Shown here: positions 44,834 to 53,105 of the stretch, piece after piece
Layout: the number at the start of each line of letters is the position of its first letter
How positions within the stretch are numbered: the stretch's first letter is position 1
The notes under the pieces: model-generated
What the model saw: only the letters and a program-made list of their open reading frames with translations
The model's database searches: none
Told to the model about the DNA's origin: nothing
Position numbers and translations under genes: made by a program
Assembly: GCF_900104815.1 (NCBI RefSeq)
Contig: NZ_FNTD01000004.1
Span: 2,186,501-2,250,500 of the forward strand
Source: Streptomyces misionensis
GTDB taxonomy: Bacteria; Actinomycetota; Actinomycetes; Streptomycetales; Streptomycetaceae
Length of the DNA stretch: 64,000 nucleotides
Direction: 5' to 3'

Positions 44834-45388
44834 ATGGACAGCCATGGGCAGGACGGGCAGCGGGTCGTGTGGACCGTCGTGGAGACGGACATCGGCCCGC
44901 TGATGCTGGCGGCGACCGCGAACGGGCTGGTCAACGTCGTCTTCCACGCCACCGAAACCGTGCGCGAGCGGGCGCTGGAGCGGCTGGCGGCCCGGTTCGG
45001 CGGTGCGCCCGTCGCGGATCCGGACGCGCCGCCGCTGGCCGAGGCGATACGTCAGCTGCGGGCCTACTTCGCGGGTGAGCGGCAGGACTTCGAGCTGCCA
45101 CTGGACTGGTCGCTGATCTCCGGGTTCAACCGGCAGGTGCTGCGGGAGCTGGCCTCCGGTGTGCCGTACGGCAGCGTGGTGGGGTACGGCGATCTCGCCG
45201 GGCGCGTCGGGCAGCCCGGCGGGGCGCAGGCGGTCGGCGCGGCGATGGGCGCCAATCCGCTGCCGGTGGTCGTGCCGTGTCACCGGGTGGTCGAAAGCGA
45301 CGGCGGGATCGGGGGGTTCGGGGGCGGTCTGGAGACCAAGCGGAAGCTGCTCGCGCTCGAAGGGGTGCTCCCGGAACCGCTGTTCTGA
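44834..45388 (+). CDS. ogt: Methylated-DNA--[protein]-cysteine S-methyltransferase
   Basis: Suicide repair protein that takes the methyl group from O6-methylguanine. The 184 residues end with the signature VVVPCHRVVESDGGIGGFGGG; the acceptor Cys is in PCHRV, preceded by the helix-turn-helix GSVVGYGDLAGRVGQPGGA. No Ada-type regulatory domain is attached. The gene is predicted leaderless, driven by a perfect DNA-damage promoter that explains induction without Ada. Confidence 0.96.
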   Translation: MDSHGQDGQRVVWTVVETDIGPLMLAATANGLVNVVFHATETVRERALERLAARFGGAPVADPDAPPLAEAIRQLRAYFAGERQDFELPLDWSLISGFNRQVLRELASGVPYGSVVGYGDLAGRVGQPGGAQAVGAAMGANPLPVVVPCHRVVESDGGIGGFGGGLETKRKLLALEGVLPEPLF

Positions 45389-45542
45389 CCGGTCGGCGCG
45401 CGGATCCGGCCGGGGCCGCCGCCTCGTTCGGCCGTCTTCGGCCACCGCGCGGGCCGGCCGGGCCGCCCGGCGTTTAGCCGTGGCCGGCGCCCGCCAGGGA
45501 TGAGGGAGGACGGGCAGGGGCCGACGGACAGGAGGCGGGCAC

Positions 45543-46451
45543 ATGGTGCTGGTGGTGTCGGAAGAGGTCCGGGAAGCGCTCGGTTCGGGGCGGCCGGTGG
45601 TGGCCCTGGAGTCCACGATCATCGCCCATGGCCTGCCCCGCCCGCGCAATCTGCGGGTGGCCCTGGAGCTGGAGGAGGCGGTGCGTGGCGAGGGCGCGGT
45701 ACCGGCGACGGTCGCCGTGCTCGACGGGCGGCCGCTGATCGGCCTGGACAAGGCGCAGCTGGAGCGGGTCGCCAACGAGGACGGCATCCGCAAGCTGGGC
45801 CACCGCGACCTGCCGCTCGCCGTGGCGGCGCGGGCCAGTGGGGCGACCACGGTGTCGGCGACCGCGCGGCTGGCCGCGCTGGCGGGCATCAGGGTCTTCG
45901 CCACGGGCGGGCTGGGCGGGGTGCACCGGGAGTGGACGGTGACCCAGGACGAGTCGGCCGACCTGGGGTTGCTGGCGCGGACCGGGATCACCGTGGTGTG
46001 CGCGGGCGTGAAGTCGATCCTGGACGTGCCCGCGACCCTGCAACGGCTGGAGACGCTGGGTGTGGCCGTCGCCGGGTACGGCACCGACCGGTTCCCCGGC
46101 TTCTATCTGTCCGACTCGGGGCATCCGGTGGACTGGACGCTGCGCAGTCCGGAAGAGGTCGCCGCGGTGATGCGGGCGCAGGACGCGCTGGACGCGGCGC
46201 GGTCGGCGCTGATCGTGGCCAATCCGGTGCCGGAGGCGGACCAGCTCGACCCGGAGCTGCACGCGCGCGTGCTGGACGAGGCGCTCGCCGCCTGCGCGGA
46301 ACGAGGCGTCACGGGTCAGGCGGTGACGCCGTTCCTCCTGGACTACCTGGTCCGGCACACGGACGGCGCGTCGCTGAGTGCCAACCTGGCGGCGGTGCGC
46401 GGCAATGTGCGGCTGGGGGCGCGGATCGCCGTCGCGTGGGCGCGGGGGTGA
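45543..46451 (+). CDS. psuG: Pseudouridine-5'-phosphate glycosidase
   Basis: Splits pseudouridine 5'-phosphate into uracil and ribose 5-phosphate, the second step of pseudouridine breakdown. The 302-residue protein has the family motifs VVALESTIIAHGLPRPRN, GATTVSATARLAALAGIRVFATGGLGGVHRE and GYGTDRFPGFY. ATG at 45543 follows GGAGG. The stop overlaps the next gene by four bases, giving a psuG-psuK pair. Confidence 0.95.
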   Translation: MVLVVSEEVREALGSGRPVVALESTIIAHGLPRPRNLRVALELEEAVRGEGAVPATVAVLDGRPLIGLDKAQLERVANEDGIRKLGHRDLPLAVAARASGATTVSATARLAALAGIRVFATGGLGGVHREWTVTQDESADLGLLARTGITVVCAGVKSILDVPATLQRLETLGVAVAGYGTDRFPGFYLSDSGHPVDWTLRSPEEVAAVMRAQDALDAARSALIVANPVPEADQLDPELHARVLDEALAACAERGVTGQAVTPFLLDYLVRHTDGASLSANLAAVRGNVRLGARIAVAWARG

Positions 46452-47434
46452 ACCCGGGGCGCGCGGGAGCGTTGCTGGTCGTCGGGGACGTGGTCACGGA
46501 TGTGGTGGCCCGGCACCGTGGCCCGCTCGCGGCCGGCACCGACACCGCGGCGGTGATCCGCACGCTGCCGGGCGGCGCTGGCGCCAACGTGGCCTGCTGG
46601 GCGGCTCGTTCGGGCTGTCCGGACGTACGGCTGCTGGGCCGGGTGGGCGCGGACTCGGCGGTGTGGCACGAACGGGAGCTGCTCGCGGCCGGGGTCCGTC
46701 CCCTGCTGGTGACCGATCCGCAGGCGGCGACGGGGACGGTGGTCTGCCTGGTCGACGCGGGGGCGGCGGCCGAGCGTACGTTCCTCACGGACAGCGGGGC
46801 CTCGCTGCGGCTGGAGCCCGCCGACTGGTCGGACGCGTTGCTCGACGAGGTGGGCCGACTGCATCTGTCGGGCTATCTGCTGTTCACCGAGTCGAGCCGG
46901 GCGCTCGCGCGGACCGCGCTGGCGGCGGCACGCGCGCGGGGCGTCCCGGTCAGCATGGACCCGGCTTCGGCGGGCTTCCTGGCGCGGCTGGGGGTGGAGC
47001 GCTTCCTCGCCTTCGCGCGGGGGCTGGACGCCCTGCTGCCCAGCCGGGACGAGGCGTGCCTGCTGACGGGGCTGCCGGAACCGGCGGACGCGGCGGCCAG
47101 GTTGAGCGAGATCGTCCCGCTGGTGGTGATCAAGGCGGGGGCGGAGGGGGCGTTGGTGACCGGGGCGGGCGGCACGCCCGTCCGGGTCCCCGCCGTACCG
47201 GCGACCCCTCGGGACACCACGGGCGCCGGCGACGCCTTCACCGGTGCCTTCCTCGCCGCCCTCCTGGCGGGCATGGACCCGGAGGAAGCGGCGGCACGGG
47301 GGTGCCGGGCGGGCGCGGAGGCGGTGGGCCTGGTCGGCGCCAGACCACCGCGTCCCGAGCCGGCCGGCGGGCCGCCGCCCTTCGGGCCCGCCGACAGGCC
47401 ACCGCGACCATCGCAGCCGGAGCCCGCGGACTGA
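46448..47434 (+). CDS. psuK: PfkB-family kinase, probable pseudouridine kinase
   Basis: PfkB/ribokinase fold, 328 residues: GDVVTDVVARHRGPLA at the N-terminus, GGAGANVACWAARSG, and the catalytic DTTGAGDAFTGAFLAALL. Pairing with psuG by a GTGA overlap makes pseudouridine the likely substrate; the fold alone does not prove it. The last 35 residues are Pro-rich and outside the fold. GTG at 46448 is set by the overlap. Confidence 0.88.
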   Translation: MNPGRAGALLVVGDVVTDVVARHRGPLAAGTDTAAVIRTLPGGAGANVACWAARSGCPDVRLLGRVGADSAVWHERELLAAGVRPLLVTDPQAATGTVVCLVDAGAAAERTFLTDSGASLRLEPADWSDALLDEVGRLHLSGYLLFTESSRALARTALAAARARGVPVSMDPASAGFLARLGVERFLAFARGLDALLPSRDEACLLTGLPEPADAAARLSEIVPLVVIKAGAEGALVTGAGGTPVRVPAVPATPRDTTGAGDAFTGAFLAALLAGMDPEEAAARGCRAGAEAVGLVGARPPRPEPAGGPPPFGPADRPPRPSQPEPAD

Positions 47435-47737
47435 CCACCGCACCGGGAGCCCGCCGGCCGGCCACCGACCCCGGAAGGGGACGGCCGGCCTGGAGACGCG
47501 TTACGTGCCAGGCGGTGCGGCCGGGCGGGGGGCGGGTGTCACGCCTTGCGGCACACATGGCGGCACAGGGCCGGTGGCGCGCACCTCGGCATACGTGCGG
47601 ACCGGTGGCGCGCACCGCGGCATGGGTGCGGACCGGTGGCGCGCACGCGAGCCGGGATCACGCATCGCGACACGGGCGCGCGCTGGTGCCACGCATCGCG
47701 GCACCAGCGAGCCGGTGTCTCGCATCGCGGACCGGTG
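47435..47737. repeat. Degenerate repeat array downstream of the methyltransferase
   Basis: No gene. Two near-identical 31-bp units starting CCGGTGGCGCGCAC sit at 47571-47601 and 47602-47632, with a partial third unit from 47633. CACGCATCGCG-type words recur through 47660-47730. The word GTGTCACGCCTTGCG occurs both at 47536 and over the methyltransferase stop (about 47735), so the array seems to derive from the 3' end of that gene. Confidence 0.75.
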
Positions 47738-48529
47738 TCACGCCTTGCGCCCCCACGCCGAGATCATCGGTGCGGTGGTCAGGTCCATGCCGCCGGCCTC
47801 GACGTTGGCCAGGTGCTGTTCGATCTCCTCGGCGGTGGCCAGGCCCGCGTCGATGAGCCGGCCCCGGATCTGGCGGACCGTCGCGGCCTCCAGGGCGGTG
47901 CAGGCGGGTGAGGTCATGGGGAAGAAGCCGTCGGCCTCGACCTCGTGGAGACCGGCCTCCCGGAGCAGCCGCGGCAGCCGGCGTCCGTAGGCGAGGTCGG
48001 CGCCCCGCTCGGCGAGCAGCCCCCTGAAGCCCTGGCGCAGCCGGTTGGCGAGCCGCTGCTCGGGGCCGGACTCGTCGGGGCAGGTCAGCGGCTGGAGGGC
48101 GGGGTCGGCGTCCTCGATCAGCAGCCATCCGCCGGGCCGCAGCGCCTGGATCATGGACCGCAGCGCCCGGTCCCGGTCCGGGACGTGCACGAGCACCAGC
48201 CGGGCGTGGACCAGGTCGAAGCCCTCCCCCGGCGGCTCCTGCGCGCCCACGTCGTGGACGCGGATCTCCACCGGCGGCCGGCCCGCGGGGGCGAGCCGCG
48301 AGGTGTCGATGTCGGTGGCGACGACCCGACCGGCCGGGCCCGCCTTCTCCGCGAGCCAGGACACCACGGTACCGCCGGCCCCGACCTCCCAGCAGCGCCA
48401 GCCGGGCTCGATGCCGAGCGCCTCGATGTGCCGGAAGGTCGTGGGGTCGAAGAGGGTGGCGAAGGCGTCGAAGCGCTCCCCCGCCTCGCGCTGCCGGTTG
48501 TCCAGGAGGTACCCGTCGGATGGTGTCAT
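47738..48529 (-). CDS. Class I SAM-dependent methyltransferase
   Basis: A 263-residue methyltransferase of unknown substrate. Motif I is WEVGAGGTVVSWLAEKAG, the acidic loop VVATDIDTSRL, and motif post-I/IV FDLVHARLVLVHVPDRD, followed by LRPGGWLLIEDADP. ATG at 48529 begins MTPSDGYLLDN; the ribosome site is weak. Its stop codon lies in a unit of the repeat array at 47435-47737. Confidence 0.88.
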   Translation of the reverse strand: MTPSDGYLLDNRQREAGERFDAFATLFDPTTFRHIEALGIEPGWRCWEVGAGGTVVSWLAEKAGPAGRVVATDIDTSRLAPAGRPPVEIRVHDVGAQEPPGEGFDLVHARLVLVHVPDRDRALRSMIQALRPGGWLLIEDADPALQPLTCPDESGPEQRLANRLRQGFRGLLAERGADLAYGRRLPRLLREAGLHEVEADGFFPMTSPACTALEAATVRQIRGRLIDAGLATAEEIEQHLANVEAGGMDLTTAPMISAWGRKA

Positions 48530-48731
48530 GCGGCGATCATCCCAGTTGGAGGGCCTGTCCGGCCGGTCGGCTGCTCCTCGCGTACGGGGCCGCCCCGCGT
48601 GTCGTCCACAGGCGGGAACCAAGCGGAACGTCGCGTTCCCACAGGCTTACCCGCGCTTTGCCCTGGCCTGGCAAACTCTCGGATCACGGCGCGGAAGCGT
48701 CGTACGAGGAGATCCACCCGAGGAGATCCAG

Positions 48732-49859
48732 ATGTCCATGGCAGGAAATCTGCGGAAGGTCACGGGGCTGAGCCCGGTGGACGGCCTGCGCAAGGTCGCG
48801 CGGCTGGCCCGGCGGCGGCCGCGCGTGGACCTGAGTCATCCGGCCCGCTCGCCCCTGGGTTCCTCGGTGGTCAACTGCGTGACGTACCAGGACGGCGTGC
48901 GCGTGCCGCAGTGCACCGATCTGCTGGAATCGGTGCGGATGGTCCGCAAGACCGGCGAGGGCTTCGTCTGGCTCGGGCTGCACGAACCGACGGACCACGA
49001 GTTCGCGGGCGTCGCCGAGCTGTTCGACCTGCACCCGCTGGCGGTGGAGGACGCGGTCGAGGCCCATCAGCGGCCGAAGCTGGAGCACTACGGCAACACG
49101 CTGTTCGCGGTGTTCAAAACGGTCTGCTACGTCGAGCACGAACGGCTGACGGCGACCAGCGAGGTGGTGAACACCGGCGAGATCATGGTCTTCGTCGGCG
49201 AGGACTTCGTCATCACGGTGCGGCACGGCAGGCACGGCTCGCTGGGCCCGCTGCGCGAAGAGCTGGAGTCCCACCCGCACCAGCTCTCGAAGGGCCCCGC
49301 GGCGGTGCTCCACGCCCTCGCCGACCATGTGGTGGACGACTACCTCGGGGTGACGGACGCGGTGCAGGCCGACATCGACCAGGTCGAGAGCGAGGTGTTC
49401 TCGGAAGAGGGCGCGCGGCTCGATCCCGGGCGCATCTACCAGATGAAGCGCGAACTGCTGGAGCTGAAGCGGGCGGTGATGCCGCTGGCCCGCCCCGTGG
49501 AGGACCTGGCCACCCGGCCCATACGGGTCGTCGCCCCCGAGATACAGGCCTACTTCCGGGATGTGCTCGACCATCTGATCCGGGCCACGGAGCAGATAGC
49601 CGCCTTCGACGAGCTGCTCAACTCCATCCTCCAGGCGCACCTCGCGCAGGTGACGGTCGCGCAGAACGAGGACATGCGGAAGATCACGGCGTGGGCGGCC
49701 GTGATCGCCGTTCCGACCATGGTGTGCGGTGTGTACGGCATGAACTTCGACCACATGCCGGAGCTGCACTGGCGGTTCGGTTATCCGCTGGCCATGGGGG
49801 CGATGGCGCTGGCGTGCCTGGCGCTGTACCGGGGCTTCAGACGCAACGGCTGGCTCTGA
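48732..49859 (+). CDS. corA: CorA-family magnesium/cobalt channel
   Basis: CorA divalent-cation channel, 375 residues. A large cytoplasmic N-terminal domain with long helices is followed by two C-terminal membrane helices, with the selectivity motif GMN at 336-338 (VYGMNFDHMPEL). ATG at 48732 is preceded by two copies of GAGGAGATCCA (about 48707 and 48720), either of which could act as ribosome site. It likely imports Mg2+. Confidence 0.94.
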   Translation: MSMAGNLRKVTGLSPVDGLRKVARLARRRPRVDLSHPARSPLGSSVVNCVTYQDGVRVPQCTDLLESVRMVRKTGEGFVWLGLHEPTDHEFAGVAELFDLHPLAVEDAVEAHQRPKLEHYGNTLFAVFKTVCYVEHERLTATSEVVNTGEIMVFVGEDFVITVRHGRHGSLGPLREELESHPHQLSKGPAAVLHALADHVVDDYLGVTDAVQADIDQVESEVFSEEGARLDPGRIYQMKRELLELKRAVMPLARPVEDLATRPIRVVAPEIQAYFRDVLDHLIRATEQIAAFDELLNSILQAHLAQVTVAQNEDMRKITAWAAVIAVPTMVCGVYGMNFDHMPELHWRFGYPLAMGAMALACLALYRGFRRNGWL

Positions 49860-49908
49860 CCGCCGAGCCCGCCGAGGCGGCACCACGGCCCCGTGCGGCC
49901 CGTGCGGG

Positions 49909-50541
49909 TCAGCCGTTCCAGGCGGGGTGGCGCGGGTCGTCGGCGCGCACCACCACATCCGCCGTGCCGGCCGGGTCGGTCTCCGCCTCGTAGCGCTCGA
50001 AGGCGGGGAGCGTCCAGTGGTCGGATTCCGGAGTACGACGGCGCAGGGCGCCCGGGGAGAGGAGGACGTGGACGGTCAGGTCGAAGGGGAACCAGTGCCG
50101 CAGCAGAAGGGGGCCGTGCAGCAACAGAACGCCACCAGGCGGGAGTTGGACATAGGGGCTGCGGGTGGCGCGGTCGGTGGCCGGGTCCCACAGGTCGGGT
50201 AGGACGCGCCCGCTGCCTCCGGGGTCGAGCGGGCCGAACACCTCGCGCCACAGGGCGCCGGTGTCGAACCAGCCGCCGTAGTACGACTCCGCGTCGCGCC
50301 GGCCGTGCTCCAGCCGCAGTGAGGCGGGGCGCAGAAAGCCCTCGGTGCCGACGACCAGCGACGGCCGGCCGCGCACCCGCAGCGCCTGAGCGACCAGCTC
50401 GGCCAGGTCTCCCGGGCGGGCGGCCGGGGCCCCGTCGAAGCCGACGCGCGCCCAGGTTCCGCCGTCGGCCGTCTCCAGCCCGGCCAGCCGGTCGGCGAGC
50501 CGCCCGGCGAGCCGTTCCCAGGTGATCGCTTCGAGTCGCAC
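49909..50541 (-). CDS. Uridine kinase-like protein with degenerate P-loop
   Basis: A 210-residue protein resembling uridine/nucleoside kinases over its length (GFLRPASLRLEHGRRDAESYY, LPPGGVLLLHGPLLLRH). The expected Walker A GxxGxGKT/S is replaced by GFDGAPAARPGDLAE, without the Lys-Thr/Ser pair, so ATP binding through a classical P-loop is doubtful. GTG at 50541 starts MRLEAITW; no good ribosome site is visible. It may be an inactive kinase relative with a binding role. Confidence 0.7.
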   Translation of the reverse strand: MRLEAITWERLAGRLADRLAGLETADGGTWARVGFDGAPAARPGDLAELVAQALRVRGRPSLVVGTEGFLRPASLRLEHGRRDAESYYGGWFDTGALWREVFGPLDPGGSGRVLPDLWDPATDRATRSPYVQLPPGGVLLLHGPLLLRHWFPFDLTVHVLLSPGALRRRTPESDHWTLPAFERYEAETDPAGTADVVVRADDPRHPAWNG

Positions 50542-50608
50542 GGGCCCATGATGCCGGGTGCGGTGCAGCGGCGGTGCGGAGCCCTGCCGGACGGGGAAGG
50601 AAAGGGAT

Positions 50609-51355
50609 ATGGGCCAGCCCGTAACTCCCCACTCCCCGGGCCGACTTGTCGCCGTCCAGCCACTGCGGCACAAGCGTTGTGCCGCCTGCCGGCGCGGACC
50701 GCTGTCGCTGCTGGTGCTGGAGGACGGTGCGCCGCGCTGCCTGGACTGCGCCGATCTCGGGCATCTGGTGTTCCTGCCGCGCGGTGACACGGCGCTGACC
50801 CGCAGGTCGCGGGAGGAGAGCGCGCTGTCGGTCGTGGTGGTGCGGTTCAACCGGCGCAAGAGCCGTTACGAGCGGCAGGGCGTCCTCGTGGAGGAGGCGG
50901 CGCTGGCCCGTGCGGAGGAGCGCTGCCTGGCGGACGCGGAGGCCCGGCGCCGGCGACGGGCGCGGGACGCGCGGCGCCGGGGGGTGGCGGACGAGCGGTT
51001 CACGGCGGCGTTCGCGGCCGAGATCCTCCGTCTGTTCCCGGGCTGCCCGGCGGAGCGGGCCGGGGCCATCGCGGCGCACGCCTCCGCACGGGGCAGCGGG
51101 CGGGTGGGGCGCAGCGCGGCCGGGCGGGCACTGTCCGAGACCGCGGTGGTGTCGGCGGTCGTGGCCGGGGTGCGGCACGTGGACACGCCGTACGACCGGC
51201 TGCTGATGGACGGGGTGCCGCGGTACGAGGCCCGGCGCCGGATCGCCCCGGCCGTGGAGGCCGTGCTGCGGGCGTGGCGGGGAGCCGGGGAGGGTGAGGA
51301 CCGGGGGTACGGCCACGGCCTGGCCCCGGGCACGCGAACGTCCCTCCCCCGCTGA
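50609..51355 (+). CDS. DUF2293-family protein
   Basis: A 248-residue conserved actinobacterial protein of unknown function with the DUF2293 region in its C-terminal half (RFTAAFAAEILRLFPGCPAERAGAIAAHAS...). The N-terminus has CxxC pairs (CAACRRG, CLDCADLGHLVFLPRGD) resembling a zinc ribbon, and the middle is very Arg-rich (EARRRRRARDARRR), suggesting nucleic-acid contact. ATG at 50609 follows GGAAGGAAAGGG. Confidence 0.78.
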   Translation: MGQPVTPHSPGRLVAVQPLRHKRCAACRRGPLSLLVLEDGAPRCLDCADLGHLVFLPRGDTALTRRSREESALSVVVVRFNRRKSRYERQGVLVEEAALARAEERCLADAEARRRRRARDARRRGVADERFTAAFAAEILRLFPGCPAERAGAIAAHASARGSGRVGRSAAGRALSETAVVSAVVAGVRHVDTPYDRLLMDGVPRYEARRRIAPAVEAVLRAWRGAGEGEDRGYGHGLAPGTRTSLPR

Positions 51356-51529
51356 GGGCGGCCGGCACCGCGCCTGGTCAGGCGTGGTGCGACGGGCACC
51401 GGCGCCCGTACTGCGCGGGTGTCGGCGCGGACGTATCGTGGCCGCAAGAGTGGCGGTATGTGCTGCCTTGTGGCGTATGGCCCGTCGTACACCCGGCGCC
51501 CCCGGTGCCCGTACGCGAGGATGAGGATC

Positions 51530-53017
51530 ATGGCCGATCCCAAGGGGTTCATGACCACGCCGCGTCAGGAGTGGGCGCGGCGTCCCGTCGAGGAGCGGGT
51601 GCGGGACTGGGACGAGGTGTACGTCCCCGGGGCGCTGCTGCCCATCATCGGCAGGCAGGCGGACCGGTGCATGGACTGCGGGGTTCCGTTCTGCCACGAC
51701 GCGTGTCCGCTGGGCAATCTCATCCCCGAGTGGAACGGCCTGGTGGCCCGGGGCGACTGGCGGGCGGCGAGCGACCGGCTGCACGCCACCAACAACTTCC
51801 CCGAGTTCACCGGGCGGTTGTGCCCGGCGCCCTGTGAGGCGGGCTGTGTGCTGGCGATCAACCAGCCGGCGGTCACCATCAAGAACGTCGAGTGCGCGAT
51901 CGCCGACCGGGCCTGGGAAGAGGGGTTCGTGGCGCCGCGGCCGCCGGAGCGGCTGTCGGGGAGGACGGTCGCGGTGATCGGCTCCGGCCCCACGGGGCTC
52001 GCCGCCGCGCAGCAGCTGACGCGGGCCGGGCACACGGTCGCGGTGTACGAGAAGGACGACCGGATCGGCGGGCTGATGCGGTACGGCATCCCGGCGTTCA
52101 AGATGGAGAAGCGGCAGCTGGAGCGGCGGCTCGGGCAGATGCGGGCGGAGGGCACGCGGTTCCGTACCTCGACGGCGGTCGGACGGGACGTGGGGGCGGC
52201 GGAGCTGCGGGCGCGGTACGACGCCGTCGTCCTCGCGACGGGTGCCACGGCGTGGCGGGAACTGCCGGTGCCCGGGCGGGAGCTGGCGGGGGTGCACCAG
52301 GCGATGCGCTATCTGCCGCTGGCCAACCGGGTGTGCGAGGGGGACCTCGCGGTCTCGCCGCTGTCGGCGGCCGGGCGGCATGTCGTGATCGTCGGCGGCG
52401 GGGACACCGGGGCGGACTGCCTGGGGACGGCGGTGCGGGAGGGGGCTGCGTCGGTGACCCAGCTGGACATCTACGCGCAGCCGGGCGCGGAGCGTGACGA
52501 GTACGCGGAGCCGTGGCCGACGTATCCGAAGGTCTACCGGCTGTCGCCGGCGCACGAGGAGGCGGGGCAGCTGCGGACGGCGCCGGCGGCGGACGCGGAC
52601 GCGCGCGTGTTCGCGGCGTCGACGCTCCGTTTCACCGGGGACGGCGACGGGCACGTGCGGGCGCTGGAGCTGGTGGAGGTCGACGAGCGGCGGCGGCCGT
52701 TGCCCGGCAGCGAGCGGACGATCCCGGCCGATCTGGTGCTGCTCGCGCTCGGTTTCTCCGGGCCGGACCGGGAGGACGGGCTGATCGACCAGTTGGGGCT
52801 GGCGCTGGACGAGCGGGGCACGATCGCCCGCGACGACGGGTTCGCGACCAATGTGCCCGGCGTGTTCGCCGCCGGGGACGCGGCGCGCGGGCAGTCGCTC
52901 ATCGTCTGGGCCATCGCGGAGGGCCGGGCCGTGGCGGCGGCCGTCGACCGCTATCTGACCGGCACGTCGCGACTGCACGCGCCGATCTCCCCGGGGGACA
53001 AGCCGATGCAGGTGTGA
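51530..53017 (+). CDS. gltD: Glutamate synthase small-subunit-like oxidoreductase
   Basis: A GltD-type flavoprotein of 495 residues. N-terminal [4Fe-4S] cysteines are in RCMDCGVPFCHDACPLGN and LCPAPCEAGC. FAD binds at VAVIGSGPTGLAAAQQLTRAG and NADPH at HVVIVGGGDTGADCLGTAVREG. No gltB-like large subunit is nearby, so it may serve a distant GltB or act as an independent NADPH-dependent iron-sulfur flavoprotein, as GltD homologues do. ATG at 51530 follows GAGGATGAGGATC; an ATG three codons earlier is possible. Confidence 0.9.
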   Translation: MADPKGFMTTPRQEWARRPVEERVRDWDEVYVPGALLPIIGRQADRCMDCGVPFCHDACPLGNLIPEWNGLVARGDWRAASDRLHATNNFPEFTGRLCPAPCEAGCVLAINQPAVTIKNVECAIADRAWEEGFVAPRPPERLSGRTVAVIGSGPTGLAAAQQLTRAGHTVAVYEKDDRIGGLMRYGIPAFKMEKRQLERRLGQMRAEGTRFRTSTAVGRDVGAAELRARYDAVVLATGATAWRELPVPGRELAGVHQAMRYLPLANRVCEGDLAVSPLSAAGRHVVIVGGGDTGADCLGTAVREGAASVTQLDIYAQPGAERDEYAEPWPTYPKVYRLSPAHEEAGQLRTAPAADADARVFAASTLRFTGDGDGHVRALELVEVDERRRPLPGSERTIPADLVLLALGFSGPDREDGLIDQLGLALDERGTIARDDGFATNVPGVFAAGDAARGQSLIVWAIAEGRAVAAAVDRYLTGTSRLHAPISPGDKPMQV

Positions 53018-53055
53018 GCCGCCGAGCTCCCCGGGAGGAGCCGGTGGACGGGCAG

Positions 53056-53097
53056 GGCAGGGGCGGTGGTGCGCGGGCGCACACCACCGCCCCTGCC
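53056..53097. terminator. Bidirectional terminator after gltD
   Basis: A perfect 16-bp stem: GGCAGGGGCGGTGGTG (53056-53071) with its complement (53082-53097) around a 10-base loop, between convergent genes. Confidence 0.85.
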
Positions 53098-53105
53098 GGG
53101 CGCCG

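Noticed and set aside
47536..47737. CRISPR array
   Set aside because: Units are tandem and degenerate with no unique spacers and no cas genes nearby.
51424..51445. gTGTCGGCG followed by TATCGT upstream of gltD
   Set aside because: The spacing to the -10-like element is 6, not 8, so it does not fit the damage-promoter architecture.
49781..52978. Long minus-strand open frame over the kinase-like, DUF2293 and gltD genes
   Set aside because: It crosses three genes with clear families; its product is Arg/Pro/His-rich noise.
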